From Clostridiales bacterium (GTDB taxonomy: Bacteria > Bacillota > Clostridia > Lachnospirales > Lachnospiraceae), in the NCBI GenBank assembly GCA_029012225.1, contig JAQXLR010000248.1:1-53056 (forward strand): DNA of 53,056 bases, given 5' to 3'. The notes under the pieces were generated by a model. It saw nothing but the letters and a program-made list of their open reading frames with translations. It did no database searches and was not told where the DNA came from. Both the position numbers and the translations under genes were made by a program. Shown piece by piece: positions 1-10,318 of the stretch; the stretch's first letter is position 1, and every line of letters starts with the position of its first letter.

Positions 1-582
1 CTCAAAATATTTTGCAACCATCAGCATATCGGTTGCCTGTTCTCCGTTTTTCACATTCTCCGTAATTTTATGAATCAGCTGCTTTTTATACTCTGCAAAC
101 AAATCATCCACCACATCATCTCTGTTGATGACCCAGCGTGCCAGCTCCATATCCTTCGTCACAAAAGCATCAATGCTTTTAATGAGCATATCCGTGGTTT
201 CCTTTGCCATATTTTTAATCAAATCAATGTCGATCTCTGTCTTTTCATAGGCAGAATCTGCCATCAAAATCGTCATTTCCGAGATATCGGTGGCATGATC
301 CCCAATTCGCTCCATATCCGTAATCATCTTAAGCACGGAAGAAATCTGGCGCAGATCACGTGCTACCGGCTGCTGCTGCAGCAAAAGCTTCATGCAAAGC
401 GCCTCTATCTCCTTCTCCTGCCTGTTAATCGCATCGTCATAGCGAATTGCCTGATTTGCTTTGTCCACATCCTGCTTTACCAGAGCAGAAATTGCCAGTT
501 CAATGGCCTGTTGAATCAGCTCTCCCATGTGAATCAATTCATTGTTCAGCTCTTGAAGCTGTCTGTCAAATTGATTTCTCAT
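1..582 (-). CDS. phoU: Phosphate transport system regulatory protein PhoU (3' end runs off the window)
   Basis: Reverse-strand translation from ATG at 582: MRNQFDRQLQELNNELIHMGELIQQAIELAISALVKQDVDKANQAIRYDDAINRQEKEIEALCMKLLLQQQPVARDLRQISSVLKMITDMERIGDHATDISEM, typical PhoU; directly downstream of pstB. The listed plus-strand ORF 70..855 is antisense to it. Confidence 0.95.
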   Translation of the reverse strand, partial: MRNQFDRQLQELNNELIHMGELIQQAIELAISALVKQDVDKANQAIRYDDAINRQEKEIEALCMKLLLQQQPVARDLRQISSVLKMITDMERIGDHATDISEMTILMADSAYEKTEIDIDLIKNMAKETTDMLIKSIDAFVTKDMELARWVINRDDVVDDLFAEYKKQLIHKITENVKNGEQATDMLMVAKYFE

Positions 583-630
583 TTCCTCTTCCTCCTTTTC
601 TTTTATCGGCAGCTACTCTCTTTTTCTAAA

Positions 631-1395
631 TTAGCCAAATCTTCCCGTAATGTAATCCTCCGTCCTCTTATCCTGCGGTACGGAGAAGATTTTTTCCGTA
701 TCCCCGCTCTCTATCACTTCTCCCATCAAAAAGAAGACGGTGGTATCCGAAACACGGACTGCCTGCTGCATGTTATGCGTTACCATGACAATCGTATAAT
801 TTTTCTTAAGATCCATAACCAAATCCTCGATTTTAGAAGTAGAAATCGGGTCTAAGGCCGAGGTTGGCTCGTCCATTAGAATGACCTCCGGCTCCACTGC
901 AAGAGCCCTTGCAATGCAAAGACGCTGCTGCTGCCCTCCAGAGAGTCCAAGCGCACTTTTTTTCAAACGATCCTTGCACTCATCCCAGATTGCGGCATTG
1001 CGCAAAGATTTTTCGACAATTTCATCCAGCTTTGCCTTGGAGCGTATGCCATGCGTTCTGGGTCCATATGCAATATTATCATAAATACTCATCGGAAACG
1101 GGTTTGGCTTTTGAAATACCATGCCAACTCTCTTTCGAAGCAGGTTGACATCCATCCCTCGGTAAATATCCTCTCCGTCCAAAAGCACTGTGCCTGTAAT
1201 TTGACAGCCCTCTACCAAATCATTCATACGATTTAGACATTTCAGAAAGGTAGACTTTCCGCAACCGGAGGGTCCGATAAATGCCGTAATTTCATTTGCA
1301 TGGATTGCCATGCTAATATTTTTTAATGCCTTAAACTCACCATAATACAGTTCTAGGTTTGAAATACTGAATTTTTCTCTCATGCTTTCCCTCAT
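631..1395 (-). CDS. pstB: Phosphate ABC transporter ATP-binding protein PstB
   Basis: Walker [10 protein letters not shown], signature [15 protein letters not shown], Walker [14 protein letters not shown]; PstB-style [18 protein letters not shown]. Confidence 0.97.
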   Translation of the reverse strand: MRESMREKFSISNLELYYGEFKALKNISMAIHANEITAFIGPSGCGKSTFLKCLNRMNDLVEGCQITGTVLLDGEDIYRGMDVNLLRKRVGMVFQKPNPFPMSIYDNIAYGPRTHGIRSKAKLDEIVEKSLRNAAIWDECKDRLKKSALGLSGGQQQRLCIARALAVEPEVILMDEPTSALDPISTSKIEDLVMDLKKNYTIVMVTHNMQQAVRVSDTTVFFLMGEVIESGDTEKIFSVPQDKRTEDYITGRFG

Positions 1396-1407
1396 TTCTG
1401 TTCGATT

Positions 1408-2328
1408 CTATTGTCTTGGCGCCTCAAACCTCTTTGCAATGACAGCAGACAAGCCATTGATAAGAAGCACAATCAGCAAGAGAACGACCGCCGTAGCATT
1501 TGCCTCATTGCCATGCAGTCCCTCGTTGGAGAGCACATACATGTGAATTGCGAGCGTTCGCCCGGAATCCATCAAGCCTGCGATTCCTGTGACTGTTCCG
1601 GCAGTATAAATCAGCGCAGCCGTCTCTCCGACAATACGCCCGATTGCAAGAATGACCCCGGATAAAATTCCCGGTATTGCAGCCGGAAGAACAATCTGAA
1701 AAATAGTGCGAAGCTTTCCCGCACCAAGCCCAAAGCTTCCCTCCCGATAGGCGGCAGGCACACAAAGCAGCGCCTCCTCCGTCGTGCGCATCACAAGGGG
1801 CAGCACCATAATCGAAAGTGTCAGTGCACCGGATAACATCGAATAGCGGAAGCCCAGTGCAATATTAAAAAACAGCATACCAAATAAACCGTAAATAATA
1901 GAAGGGATTCCTGTTAGGGTCTCTGCCGTCAGACGTATCAGCTCCACAAGCTTATTCCCCTTTTTTGCATACTCTACAAGATAAATCGCTGCTCCGACAC
2001 CAAAGGGAACCGCAATCAAAAGAGACAGCAGCACCATTGTTATCGTATTGATCATCGCCGGCATCATCGATACATTTTCAGAGTTATAGACAAAGGAAAA
2101 CAGCTTCGGCTGTAAATAAGGAATGCCCTTTATTAAAATATATCCCACCAGAAAAAATAATACAAGTACTGTCACAGTCGCCGCTAAAAGCACGAGCAAC
2201 AGCAGAAAAAAGGATGCCGGGTGCCTCCTATAAGCTCTTAGCTTATTACCAAGTGATATCGAATTGATTGGTACCCTAGACTGGCTCATCTTTGCTCCCC
2301 TCCATGCCTCTTTAATACCGAAAAACAC
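1408..2328 (-). CDS. pstA: Phosphate ABC transporter permease PstA
   Basis: PstA-type permease (GVGAAIYLVEYAKKG, ETLTGIPSIIYGLFGMLFF); operon position. True start may be downstream of the listed ATG because of overlap with pstC. Confidence 0.95.
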   Translation of the reverse strand: MFFGIKEAWRGAKMSQSRVPINSISLGNKLRAYRRHPASFFLLLLVLLAATVTVLVLFFLVGYILIKGIPYLQPKLFSFVYNSENVSMMPAMINTITMVLLSLLIAVPFGVGAAIYLVEYAKKGNKLVELIRLTAETLTGIPSIIYGLFGMLFFNIALGFRYSMLSGALTLSIMVLPLVMRTTEEALLCVPAAYREGSFGLGAGKLRTIFQIVLPAAIPGILSGVILAIGRIVGETAALIYTAGTVTGIAGLMDSGRTLAIHMYVLSNEGLHGNEANATAVVLLLIVLLINGLSAVIAKRFEAPRQ

Positions 2329-3164
2329 AAATTAATCAATAGGATAAACACGAAAAGCACAACTCCTGTTGCAATCAGCGCCTCCCTATGCAAATCTGTT
2401 GCGTATCCCATCTCCATTACAATATTTGTCGTCAATGTGCGTACCCCTTTTAAAATACTGTCCGGAATACGCGGCTGGTTTCCCACGACCATCATAACCG
2501 CCATTGTCTCTCCGAGAGCACGTCCCACACCGAGTACAATTGCCGCAAGGATCCCTGATTTTGCCGCAGGAACCATAATTGTAAACACACTTCTCTCGTG
2601 TGTCGCGCCCAGTGCAAGCGCACCCTCGTAGTAGCTTTGATCCACTGCCCGAAGTGCGGGCTCTGCCGTGCCGATGATGGTGGGTAAGATCATAATGCCA
2701 AGCAGGATTGCTGCACAAAAAATACTCTGCCCCGCGCTGTCAAAATTTTCCCGAATCCACGGAACCAGCACTACAAGCCCAAAAAATCCATACACAATCG
2801 ACGGAATGCCCGCCAGCAAATCAACAACCGGCTTTAAGATACGATACAGCCGTTTCGGGCAAAACCTTGCCATAAAGACCGCCATCAACACCCCAATCGG
2901 AACACCAATCAGCAGCGCTCCTCCTGTCACATAAATGCTTCCCAGAATCATGGGGAGAATGCCGTACTTATCATTTCCCGGCCTCCACTTTGTTCCCATC
3001 AAAAAATCTGAAAACCCGATTTCCCGAATAGCCGGAATCCCATTTGAAAACAGAAAAATACAGATGAGCGCCACGGCCAAGACAGATACAAGCGCCGTGA
3101 GCAAAAAGACCCCTTCCATAAATTTGTCCCTTCCTCTATTCATACCGCAACCATGCCTTTCCAT
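2286..3164 (-). CDS. pstC: Phosphate ABC transporter permease PstC
   Basis: PstC-type permease (VDLLAGIPSIVYGFFGLVVLVPWIRE, GVGRALGETMAVMMVVGN). Confidence 0.95.
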   Translation of the reverse strand: MERHGCGMNRGRDKFMEGVFLLTALVSVLAVALICIFLFSNGIPAIREIGFSDFLMGTKWRPGNDKYGILPMILGSIYVTGGALLIGVPIGVLMAVFMARFCPKRLYRILKPVVDLLAGIPSIVYGFFGLVVLVPWIRENFDSAGQSIFCAAILLGIMILPTIIGTAEPALRAVDQSYYEGALALGATHERSVFTIMVPAAKSGILAAIVLGVGRALGETMAVMMVVGNQPRIPDSILKGVRTLTTNIVMEMGYATDLHREALIATGVVLFVFILLINLCFSVLKRHGGEQR

Positions 3165-3208
3165 GCCAAATTATAGACCATCTATTGTTGTGCTAAGACT
3201 CTATCTGC

Positions 3209-4132
3209 TTATTGCTCCAACTCTTCCCATACCAAAATCTCTCCGGCAAAAATTCCTCGCACCTGCTCGGTCGAAAGCTCTGTAATCGGATTTAGCGGAC
3301 TGACAATCACAGCGATGCCATCCTGCGCAATCCTCGTTGAAGTAAGCCCTGCGGCAAGCTCGGAATCCTTTAAATTTCGAGATGCCATGCCAATATCCAG
3401 TATGCCGTCCAATACTCCCGTCATACCCGTTGTGGAATCGCTGCTCTGGAGCTCAATGCTTACATTTGGATTTTCCTTCTGATATGCCTCAATCAGTTTC
3501 TCGATGACCGGCGCAACCGATGATGACCCTCCGATGACAACCTTTCCCGACACACCGTTTGAGACGAAGGAAGCGGCATTTTCTTCGCCTATATAACCTG
3601 CCTCTGTCACGACATCCTGCCCCTGTTTGCTCAGAATATAGTTGATAAAGTCCTGCGCTGCATCACTTGTGTCTCCTGTCGTTGCGATATGAAAGGGTCT
3701 TGCAATTTTATATTGTCCATTTTTGATATTTTCCACAGTTGCATCTGCCCCATCTATCCTGACAGCCTTTACCGTATCTGCCATGGAGCCAAGAGACACA
3801 TAGCCAATTCCTTCTTTATGATCTGCAATCGAGGTCAGCATAACATTGGTACTGTTTGTAATCGTTGCATCCTCTGTCGTCAAATCGATGGTCTCTCCGT
3901 CCGCATCCTTTTCCTCAAGTCCAAACAGCTCTATAAATGCCCCTCTCGTCCCGGAGCCATCCTCTCTTGCATACACCGCAATCGAAGAACTGTTTTCAAA
4001 TGCTTCCTTCTTTGCGTCACTCCCGCAGCCTGCCAGCATACCTACTGCCAAAAGACCTGCTAATACGATGCTCATTCCTTTTCTTTTCATCCTTTTTATC
4101 CTTTTCATCCTTTTCATCCTCCACCTTTCCAA
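3209..4132 (-). CDS. pstS: Phosphate ABC transporter substrate-binding lipoprotein PstS
   Basis: Lipobox LLAVGMLAGCGS; PstS motifs (AREDGSGTRGAFIE, GSSSVAPVIEKLIEAYQKENPNVSIELQSSDSTTG). Start ambiguous among ATGs at 4132, 4117, 4108 and 4090. Confidence 0.93.
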   Translation of the reverse strand: MERWRMKRMKRIKRMKRKGMSIVLAGLLAVGMLAGCGSDAKKEAFENSSSIAVYAREDGSGTRGAFIELFGLEEKDADGETIDLTTEDATITNSTNVMLTSIADHKEGIGYVSLGSMADTVKAVRIDGADATVENIKNGQYKIARPFHIATTGDTSDAAQDFINYILSKQGQDVVTEAGYIGEENAASFVSNGVSGKVVIGGSSSVAPVIEKLIEAYQKENPNVSIELQSSDSTTGMTGVLDGILDIGMASRNLKDSELAAGLTSTRIAQDGIAVIVSPLNPITELSTEQVRGIFAGEILVWEELEQ

Positions 4133-4191
4133 TCTCTAACTTCTACCTATCTGTTTGTTTTTTCTTTGTTGCTCTTATACCTTACCCCCTC

Positions 4192-4236
4192 CATGTAAAA
4201 TGCAAAAGCTATGTTTTGTAAAAGCTATGTAAAACA
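4192..4236 (-). promoter_or_regulatory. Candidate PhoP-box-like direct repeat upstream of pstS
   Basis: Minus strand reads TTTTACATAGCTTTTACAAAACATAGCTTTTGCATTTTACAT: TTTACA-N5-TTTACA followed by weaker 11-bp-phased repeats, resembling the TT(A/T)ACA-N5 PhoP box of Bacillus. Confidence 0.5.
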
Positions 4237-4325
4237 TTTTTCCCATTTTACGGAATTTTTCTCAAAATAACAGGCATACTAAGCCAAAAAAGAGTATGCA
4301 ACAAATTTAAGAAAGGAATTTTTCT

Positions 4326-5417
4326 ATGCATAAATCAGTCAGTCTGCCTCTCACAAACGAAAACGGCTATTATGAAATACGCTTAGAAAGCATTGGCGGC
4401 TTCGGTGCAAACCTCTGCGGAAAAATGCTCGGTGAGCTGGGTGCTCTTTATCTGGACTTCAATTCTCTAAGCTTCTCCAGCTACGGCTCAGAAAAAAGAG
4501 GCTCTCCGGTGAAGGCATATATTCGCTGGTGTGAAGGAAAAAGAGCATTGCGCATCAACAGCCCCGTGACCCACCCGCATCTGCTTGGTATCTTCCATGA
4601 AGGCTTAATCGGCACCTATCCTGTCTTAGAGGGCGTCTCACAAGATACAAAAATTGTCTTAAACACACCCTTAAGCCCGGACGATGCGGCAGAAAAACAT
4701 CGTATTTCGATGGGGGAGCTTTTCTGTCTGGATGCCCTATCGATTGCGATGAAATGCAAGTCCCGTATTAATATGGTAATGCTTGGCGCCATAGCGAAAG
4801 CATCCGGCTTTCTTCCTCTTACTATGGTAGAGCAGCTTTGTCTTGATACAATCGGAAAAAAATACCCGGCTCTTATGGAGGCCAATCGAGAGGGGCTTAG
4901 ACAAGGCTATGAAGCAGTTGCACCTGCATCTGGGGAGCGTGACCTTTCTCCTCTCCCCGATACTCCAAGGGAGACCTTTGTCTGGGGATATGACAATGCA
5001 CCGATCGGGGGTGTCAATCCTCGCATCGGAAGCACGATATCCAACGACCTCTCTCCATCCAGAGAAGGCTATATCCCACTGTTTCTTCCGGAAAAATGTA
5101 TCAACTGCGGACTGTGCGATTCCACCTGTCCGGACATGGTATTTCAATTTGCACCGGGTATTTATAAGGACAAAGAATGCATGGTAAATCAAGGCGTGGA
5201 CTACTATCACTGCAAAGGCTGTCTGCGCTGTGTGGAGGTCTGCCCCACCAATGCCCTTGTGATGGCTTTGGAAAAAGAATATCCGAACAAGCCTCATTTT
5301 ATTTCCAATCAGCATCTGCTGCCTGACGCCATCCGCTATCAGAAGGCAGGCGCAAACTCGTGGATTACCAGTGACTCGTATTTGGATGAGAAAAGAGTAG
5401 ATGGAGGTGTCGTATAA
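4326..5417 (+). CDS. 2-oxoacid:ferredoxin oxidoreductase, fused gamma and delta (2x4Fe-4S) subunits
   Basis: N-terminal gamma domain (GGFGANLCGKMLGELGALYLDFNSLSFSSYGSEKRGSPVKAYIR) plus ferredoxin motifs CINCGLCDSTCP and CKGCLRCVEVCP. Confidence 0.88.
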   Translation: MHKSVSLPLTNENGYYEIRLESIGGFGANLCGKMLGELGALYLDFNSLSFSSYGSEKRGSPVKAYIRWCEGKRALRINSPVTHPHLLGIFHEGLIGTYPVLEGVSQDTKIVLNTPLSPDDAAEKHRISMGELFCLDALSIAMKCKSRINMVMLGAIAKASGFLPLTMVEQLCLDTIGKKYPALMEANREGLRQGYEAVAPASGERDLSPLPDTPRETFVWGYDNAPIGGVNPRIGSTISNDLSPSREGYIPLFLPEKCINCGLCDSTCPDMVFQFAPGIYKDKECMVNQGVDYYHCKGCLRCVEVCPTNALVMALEKEYPNKPHFISNQHLLPDAIRYQKAGANSWITSDSYLDEKRVDGGVV

Positions 5418-7744
5418 TGAGCACGATACAGGAAAAAGAAAATTTCGCGGAGCAAGAAATTCTCTATGACAGCGGAAACGAGCTTGCCGCCTATGCCGCA
5501 AAGCAGATTAACTATCATGTCATGGGCTATTATCCCATTACCCCGTCTACACAGATTGCAGAAAATCTGGATTTGATGAAGGCGGAGGGAAAGCACGATA
5601 TCGCGATGATTGCGGCAGAAGGAGAACACAGCGCCGCCGGCATCTGTTATGGTGCTTCTGCGGGAGGAGCCAGAGTCATCAATGCAACCAGCGCCAACGG
5701 TCTGCTCTATGCCTTAGAGCAGTTTCCCGTTCAATCCGGTACACGCGTGCCAATGGTCATGAACGTTGCATGCCGGACGATTTCAGGCCCGCTTTGCATC
5801 AAGGGAGATCACAGTGACATTATGTACCTATTGAATGCAGGCTGGATTATTCTTTTTGCAGACGAACCCCAGATGGTTTACGATTTTAATCTTCTTGGTC
5901 TGAAACTGGCAGAGGCTGTCAACCTTCCCGTCGCCGTTGCCTTTGATGGCTTTTTTACCAGCCACCAGAAACGGAAATGCTTTGTCTTTTCTGATGATGC
6001 GGTTGTGCAGCGCTACCTTGGGCCAAAGCTTTGCAGCGATAATCCAAACCACTCCTCCTTTGCGCAGGTTCACAGTGTTTTGGATTTGGCGCATCCGATT
6101 TCCGTTGGCTCCTATATGAATGAGCCGGATGTGATCAACAATCGCTATCAGCTCCACCTTGCCATGGAGGAGGCAAGGGAAAAGCTGCCTGTATTGTTTG
6201 AGGAATACGAAGCGCTTTCCGGACGCAGGCTTACCTCCTGCATCGGATATTGCCACGAGGATGCCGATATTCTTTTATTTATCCTTGGCTCCTCCTACTA
6301 CACAGCAATGGAGGCTGTCGACCTTTTGCGAGGGGAGGGCATCAAGGCCGGCGTTGTTACCCTTCATGTGCTTCGCCCTTTCCCCACAAAGGAGCTGCAG
6401 GCGCTCTGCAAAAATGCACGTATCATCGTTGCCGCTGACCGTCAGGACAGCTATGGTGCAGGTGGGGGAAATATGTCCTTGGAGCTTCGTGCAGCACTCT
6501 TAAACTGCGCATCTGATGTGGACGACCCAAATCAGGCTGCTGCCTCCCTTCGCGCTCCGAGAATTATTACCCGGATTTATGGGCTGGGAGGAAAGGATTT
6601 CTTTGTGGAGGATGCTGTGTTTTTGCTGCGGGAAGGTCTTTCTGATTGCCCCAAGGAGTTTGACTATTACGGCATTACAAAGGGCAGTGGCGATACACCC
6701 CAGCCCCAGTATTTTAAGCCTCTGACAGATGGGGATACAAAAAAAGGGCTTATTTGCTGCACTTACGATGAGACCGCGAAAAAGATGACGGTAACGGGTG
6801 GCGCACTCAAAGATATGACTGCCATGCCAATGCGCATTGCTCCAGGTCATGGTGCCTGCCCCGGCTGTGGCATTCCGGTAAATGTAAACCTGCTGTTAAA
6901 AGGGATTGAGGGAAATGTCGTCCTTTTGTTCCAGACAGGCTGCGGTATGGTTGTTACCACAGGATATCCCAAGACTGCCTTTCGCATCCCCTACCTGCAC
7001 AACCTCTTTCAAAACGGTGCAGCCACCTTAAGCGGGCTTGTGGAAGCCTTTCATCAGCGGCAAAAGCGAGGGGAATATCCGGATGGAGAGATTACCTTTC
7101 TCATGGTAAGCGGCGACGGCGGCATGGACATCGGCATGGGCTCTGCTTTGGGCACGGCTCTCCGTAACCATCGGTTGATTTTATTTGAATATGACAATGG
7201 CGGATATATGAATACCGGTTACCAGCTTTCCTACTCCACACCAATGGGGGCAAAAAGCTCTACCTCCCATGTGGGAAAAACGCAGTATGGAAAAACCTTT
7301 TTTCACAAGGACACCCCGGAGATTATGTCTGCGACCCATATTCCCTATATTGCCACCGTTGCGGAATCCAACCCCACCGACTTTATCAAAAAGGCGGCAA
7401 AGGCAGCCGCTTATTCCCGCGAGTTTGGGACAGCCTATATAAAGACCTTATCCGCCTGTCCTCTAAACTGGAACGACAATCCAAGCACAGAGCGCAGTGT
7501 GATTGCCGCTGCTGTGGATTGCTGCTACTTCCCATTGTATGAAATCGAACAAGGAATTACATCCTTAAGCTATGACCCGGAGGCAAAAAACAAAAAAATT
7601 CCAATTACAGATTGGTTTGCCATGATGGGACGAACAAAGCATCTTGCAAAAAAGGAATATTCCCAAATCACAGACGAAATCCAGCGCGAGGTAGACCGCC
7701 GCTACGCACGACTTCGCGCAAGAGCCGAACACCCGTTATTGTGA
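5417..7744 (+). CDS. 2-oxoacid:ferredoxin oxidoreductase, fused alpha and beta (TPP-binding) subunits
   Basis: Alpha domain YPITPSTQIAENL, AAEGEHSAAGICYGAS; beta/TPP domain GHGACPGCGIPVNVNL, SGDGGMDIGMGSALGTALRNH. Overlaps the stop of the preceding gene (TAATG). Confidence 0.9.
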   Translation: MSTIQEKENFAEQEILYDSGNELAAYAAKQINYHVMGYYPITPSTQIAENLDLMKAEGKHDIAMIAAEGEHSAAGICYGASAGGARVINATSANGLLYALEQFPVQSGTRVPMVMNVACRTISGPLCIKGDHSDIMYLLNAGWIILFADEPQMVYDFNLLGLKLAEAVNLPVAVAFDGFFTSHQKRKCFVFSDDAVVQRYLGPKLCSDNPNHSSFAQVHSVLDLAHPISVGSYMNEPDVINNRYQLHLAMEEAREKLPVLFEEYEALSGRRLTSCIGYCHEDADILLFILGSSYYTAMEAVDLLRGEGIKAGVVTLHVLRPFPTKELQALCKNARIIVAADRQDSYGAGGGNMSLELRAALLNCASDVDDPNQAAASLRAPRIITRIYGLGGKDFFVEDAVFLLREGLSDCPKEFDYYGITKGSGDTPQPQYFKPLTDGDTKKGLICCTYDETAKKMTVTGGALKDMTAMPMRIAPGHGACPGCGIPVNVNLLLKGIEGNVVLLFQTGCGMVVTTGYPKTAFRIPYLHNLFQNGAATLSGLVEAFHQRQKRGEYPDGEITFLMVSGDGGMDIGMGSALGTALRNHRLILFEYDNGGYMNTGYQLSYSTPMGAKSSTSHVGKTQYGKTFFHKDTPEIMSATHIPYIATVAESNPTDFIKKAAKAAAYSREFGTAYIKTLSACPLNWNDNPSTERSVIAAAVDCCYFPLYEIEQGITSLSYDPEAKNKKIPITDWFAMMGRTKHLAKKEYSQITDEIQREVDRRYARLRARAEHPLL

Positions 7745-7779
7745 TGACATTTGCAGCGCTTTGCTTCAACGGCAAAAGC

Positions 7780-7830
7780 TTTTCGGAGAAGGAAGATGTC
7801 TCCTACACATCCCGCCTTCTCCGAAAATTT
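7780..7830 (+). terminator. Putative Rho-independent terminator
   Basis: TTTTCGGAGAAGG (7780-7792) ... CCTTCTCCGAAAA (7815-7827), 13-bp perfect stem with 22-nt loop, downstream of the oxidoreductase operon. Confidence 0.6.
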
Positions 7831-7998
7831 AATCTTTGATCTATAACCGTCCTCAAATTTACCCGATACAAACAAGAACGCACTGACCTTGAAACTGAAA
7901 AATACAACAAACTTTCTGCTCAAACTCTCCAGCTATCTCTCCTGATAAAGCGACAGCCCTTGTCTGCATTTCGCTTTATCAATGCAATCAGACAGGAA

Positions 7999-8044
7999 AA
8001 CAGGCGGCTTTTCCCCAATAAAAGAGGAAAGCCGCCTGTTTTCA
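7999..8044. terminator. Strong bidirectional hairpin
   Basis: AAAACAGGCGGCTTTTCC ... GGAAAGCCGCCTGTTTT, ~17-bp stem with one bulge, A/T tails on both sides; between converging transcription units. Confidence 0.7.
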
Positions 8045-8160
8045 AGAATAGACCATTTCTATAGATTAAAATTATTTCGATTGACCTATATGATTGAAAA
8101 GACAAACTAGGTATCTTGGCAATCGGTATTACTTGTGCGGAGTCCGACAAGGCTGATTCG

Positions 8161-8739
8161 TCACAGCATGCCTACATCAAAAAAGCGTTTTACCGGCAAC
8201 GGTTCTCTCGGATGGATTCCAATGTGCTTTTCCATCCACACCATATTATACCATCGCCCAAACTTGTAGCCGCATTGGTAAAACTCCCCTACGAGCCGAT
8301 ATCCAAGAGCACGGTGGAATTCCACACTGCTTCGGGTCAGGTATTCGTCCTCCGTCTGCAAATAGGCAATACAGGCATTGAGATTTAAGACATTCTGTGC
8401 CATCAGACTTTTTTCTAAAGCCTCATACAGGCGCCTTCCAATCCCCATTTTCTTATGACTCTGCTCCACATAAATCGCCGTCTCCGCACACCAGTCATAA
8501 GCAGGACGCGAATGAAATCTGTCCGCATAGGCATAGCCGACAATTTTATCATCCATTTCGGCAACCAAATAAGGATAGCGTGCCAGTATATGGCGAATCC
8601 GCCCTGTAAACTCGGTTACGTCAGGCACCTCATACTCAAAGGTAACCGCTGTATTTTTTACATACGGCGCATAAATATCTAAAATTGCTTGGGCATCCTG
8701 CTCTGTTGCTGTCCGTATATCCAAGCTTTTCTGTTTCAT
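8161..8739 (-). CDS. GNAT family N-acetyltransferase (phosphinothricin acetyltransferase-like)
   Basis: [109 protein letters not shown]. Start at ATG 8739 overlaps the TGA of the upstream gene (ATGA). Confidence 0.88.
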   Translation of the reverse strand: MKQKSLDIRTATEQDAQAILDIYAPYVKNTAVTFEYEVPDVTEFTGRIRHILARYPYLVAEMDDKIVGYAYADRFHSRPAYDWCAETAIYVEQSHKKMGIGRRLYEALEKSLMAQNVLNLNACIAYLQTEDEYLTRSSVEFHRALGYRLVGEFYQCGYKFGRWYNMVWMEKHIGIHPREPLPVKRFFDVGML

Positions 8740-10307
8740 CGCTCCTCCATTTCGCAACCGGCGCTTTTTAACAGCCGCTTTGTATATTCTTCTTTCGGAT
8801 TCCGGTAAATTTCCTCCACCGTCCCCTCCTCCACGATGCGTCCGCCCTCCATAATCATCACACGGTCGCAAAGCTGATACACCACTCTCAAATCGTGGGA
8901 AATAAAAAGAATCGAAAACCCTATCTCCTGATGCAGACGCATCAGCAGTTCTATAATCTGTGCCTGAATGGTGACATCCAGTGCCGAAACCGCCTCATCG
9001 GCAATCAAAAACTCCGGCTCTAAGATCAACGCAAGTGCAATGCAGACCCGCTGCCTTTGTCCACCCGACAGCTCTCGCGGATAATGCGTCAGCAGTCTTT
9101 CATCCAGACCGACTCTCCGAAGCATGCGGACAGCCTTCTCTTTTCTCTCTGCTCTTGTGTCCTTTGTAAAATTCCGCAGCGGCTCCTCTAAAATCCAACC
9201 GATTGTTTTGCTCGGATTAAGAGAGCTATACGGATCCTGAAACACCATCTGCGGATGAGAAATCGCATGTACAATCTTACCCTGATAGCTCTTGTTTACT
9301 CCAAGGAGCGTACGTGCAAGCGTGGATTTTCCTGATCCGGACTCTCCCACAAGACCAAGAATCTCTCCCTTTCGGATAAAAAAATTCACATCCTTTAAGA
9401 TCGGCTGCAAATTCTTTTTTCCTCGCAGACCACTTCCATGTGCCGGCAGCGCAACCCTTAATTGCTCTACAAAAAGCGTGCGCTCCTCCTCCAATACGGT
9501 ATTGATATGTGCTCTGCTTTCGAAGGTTGGAATACAGGCGACCAGTCTTTTTGTATACTTCTCTTTCGGCGCATAAAATACGTCGTCGGCCTTTCCCTGC
9601 TCCACTACCCGTCCATCCTTCATCACAAGCACTCGGTCACAAAATCCCTGCACCAATTTTAAATCATGGGAGATGAAAAGCAGAGCTGTCTTTTCCTCGC
9701 GATTCATCTGACGCAGCAGCGCGATAATCTGCTCTTGAATCGTCACATCCAAAGCCGTTGTCGGCTCATCGGCAATCAGAAGCTTAGGATGATTCATCAT
9801 CGCGGCTGCAATCATAATCCGCTGCCTCTGTCCACCCGACAGCTGATGCGGATAGGCACGGGAAATACGCTCTGCATCCGAAAGCCCTACCTTTTGCAGC
9901 ATAGCAAGCGTCCGGCTCCTTCTCTCCTCTCTCGTAAGCTGCGTATGAAGCCGCAAACTTTCTTCGATCTGCCACCCTACCTGCTTAACCGGATTTAAGG
10001 AGGTCATTGGCTCTTGAAATATGATACCAATCTCATTTCCTTGATAGCTTCGCAGCTCACTTCTGGACAGCTTCAGAAAGTCTGTTTTTCCTTCCCACAA
10101 AATCTCTCCGGACACATCCACAACACTTCTTCGCAAAAGACCTGCGATGGCGAGCGCACTCTGCGATTTCCCCGAGCCGGATTCGCCCACAAGGCCGACA
10201 ATCTCTCCGTGCCCCATAGAAAAACTCAAATCCGTCACAACCTGCTCCGGTTGTTTTTTATCACAAAACGTAATATTTAAATGGCGCACATCCAACAGTT
10301 TCTCCAT
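8736..10307 (-). CDS. Peptide/nickel-type ABC transporter ATP-binding protein, two fused ATPase domains
   Basis: Two Walker A ([21 protein letters not shown]), two LSGGQRQR signatures, two Walker B ([28 protein letters not shown]). Confidence 0.93.
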   Translation of the reverse strand: MEKLLDVRHLNITFCDKKQPEQVVTDLSFSMGHGEIVGLVGESGSGKSQSALAIAGLLRRSVVDVSGEILWEGKTDFLKLSRSELRSYQGNEIGIIFQEPMTSLNPVKQVGWQIEESLRLHTQLTREERRSRTLAMLQKVGLSDAERISRAYPHQLSGGQRQRIMIAAAMMNHPKLLIADEPTTALDVTIQEQIIALLRQMNREEKTALLFISHDLKLVQGFCDRVLVMKDGRVVEQGKADDVFYAPKEKYTKRLVACIPTFESRAHINTVLEEERTLFVEQLRVALPAHGSGLRGKKNLQPILKDVNFFIRKGEILGLVGESGSGKSTLARTLLGVNKSYQGKIVHAISHPQMVFQDPYSSLNPSKTIGWILEEPLRNFTKDTRAERKEKAVRMLRRVGLDERLLTHYPRELSGGQRQRVCIALALILEPEFLIADEAVSALDVTIQAQIIELLMRLHQEIGFSILFISHDLRVVYQLCDRVMIMEGGRIVEEGTVEEIYRNPKEEYTKRLLKSAGCEMEER

Positions 10308-10318
10308 ATATCTGCCAC

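Noticed and set aside
70-855. 261-aa plus-strand ORF
   Set aside because: Antisense to phoU/pstB; Cys/His/Leu-rich composition typical of shadow ORFs.
4737-5501. 254-aa minus-strand ORF
   Set aside because: Antisense to the well-supported gamma-delta oxidoreductase gene.
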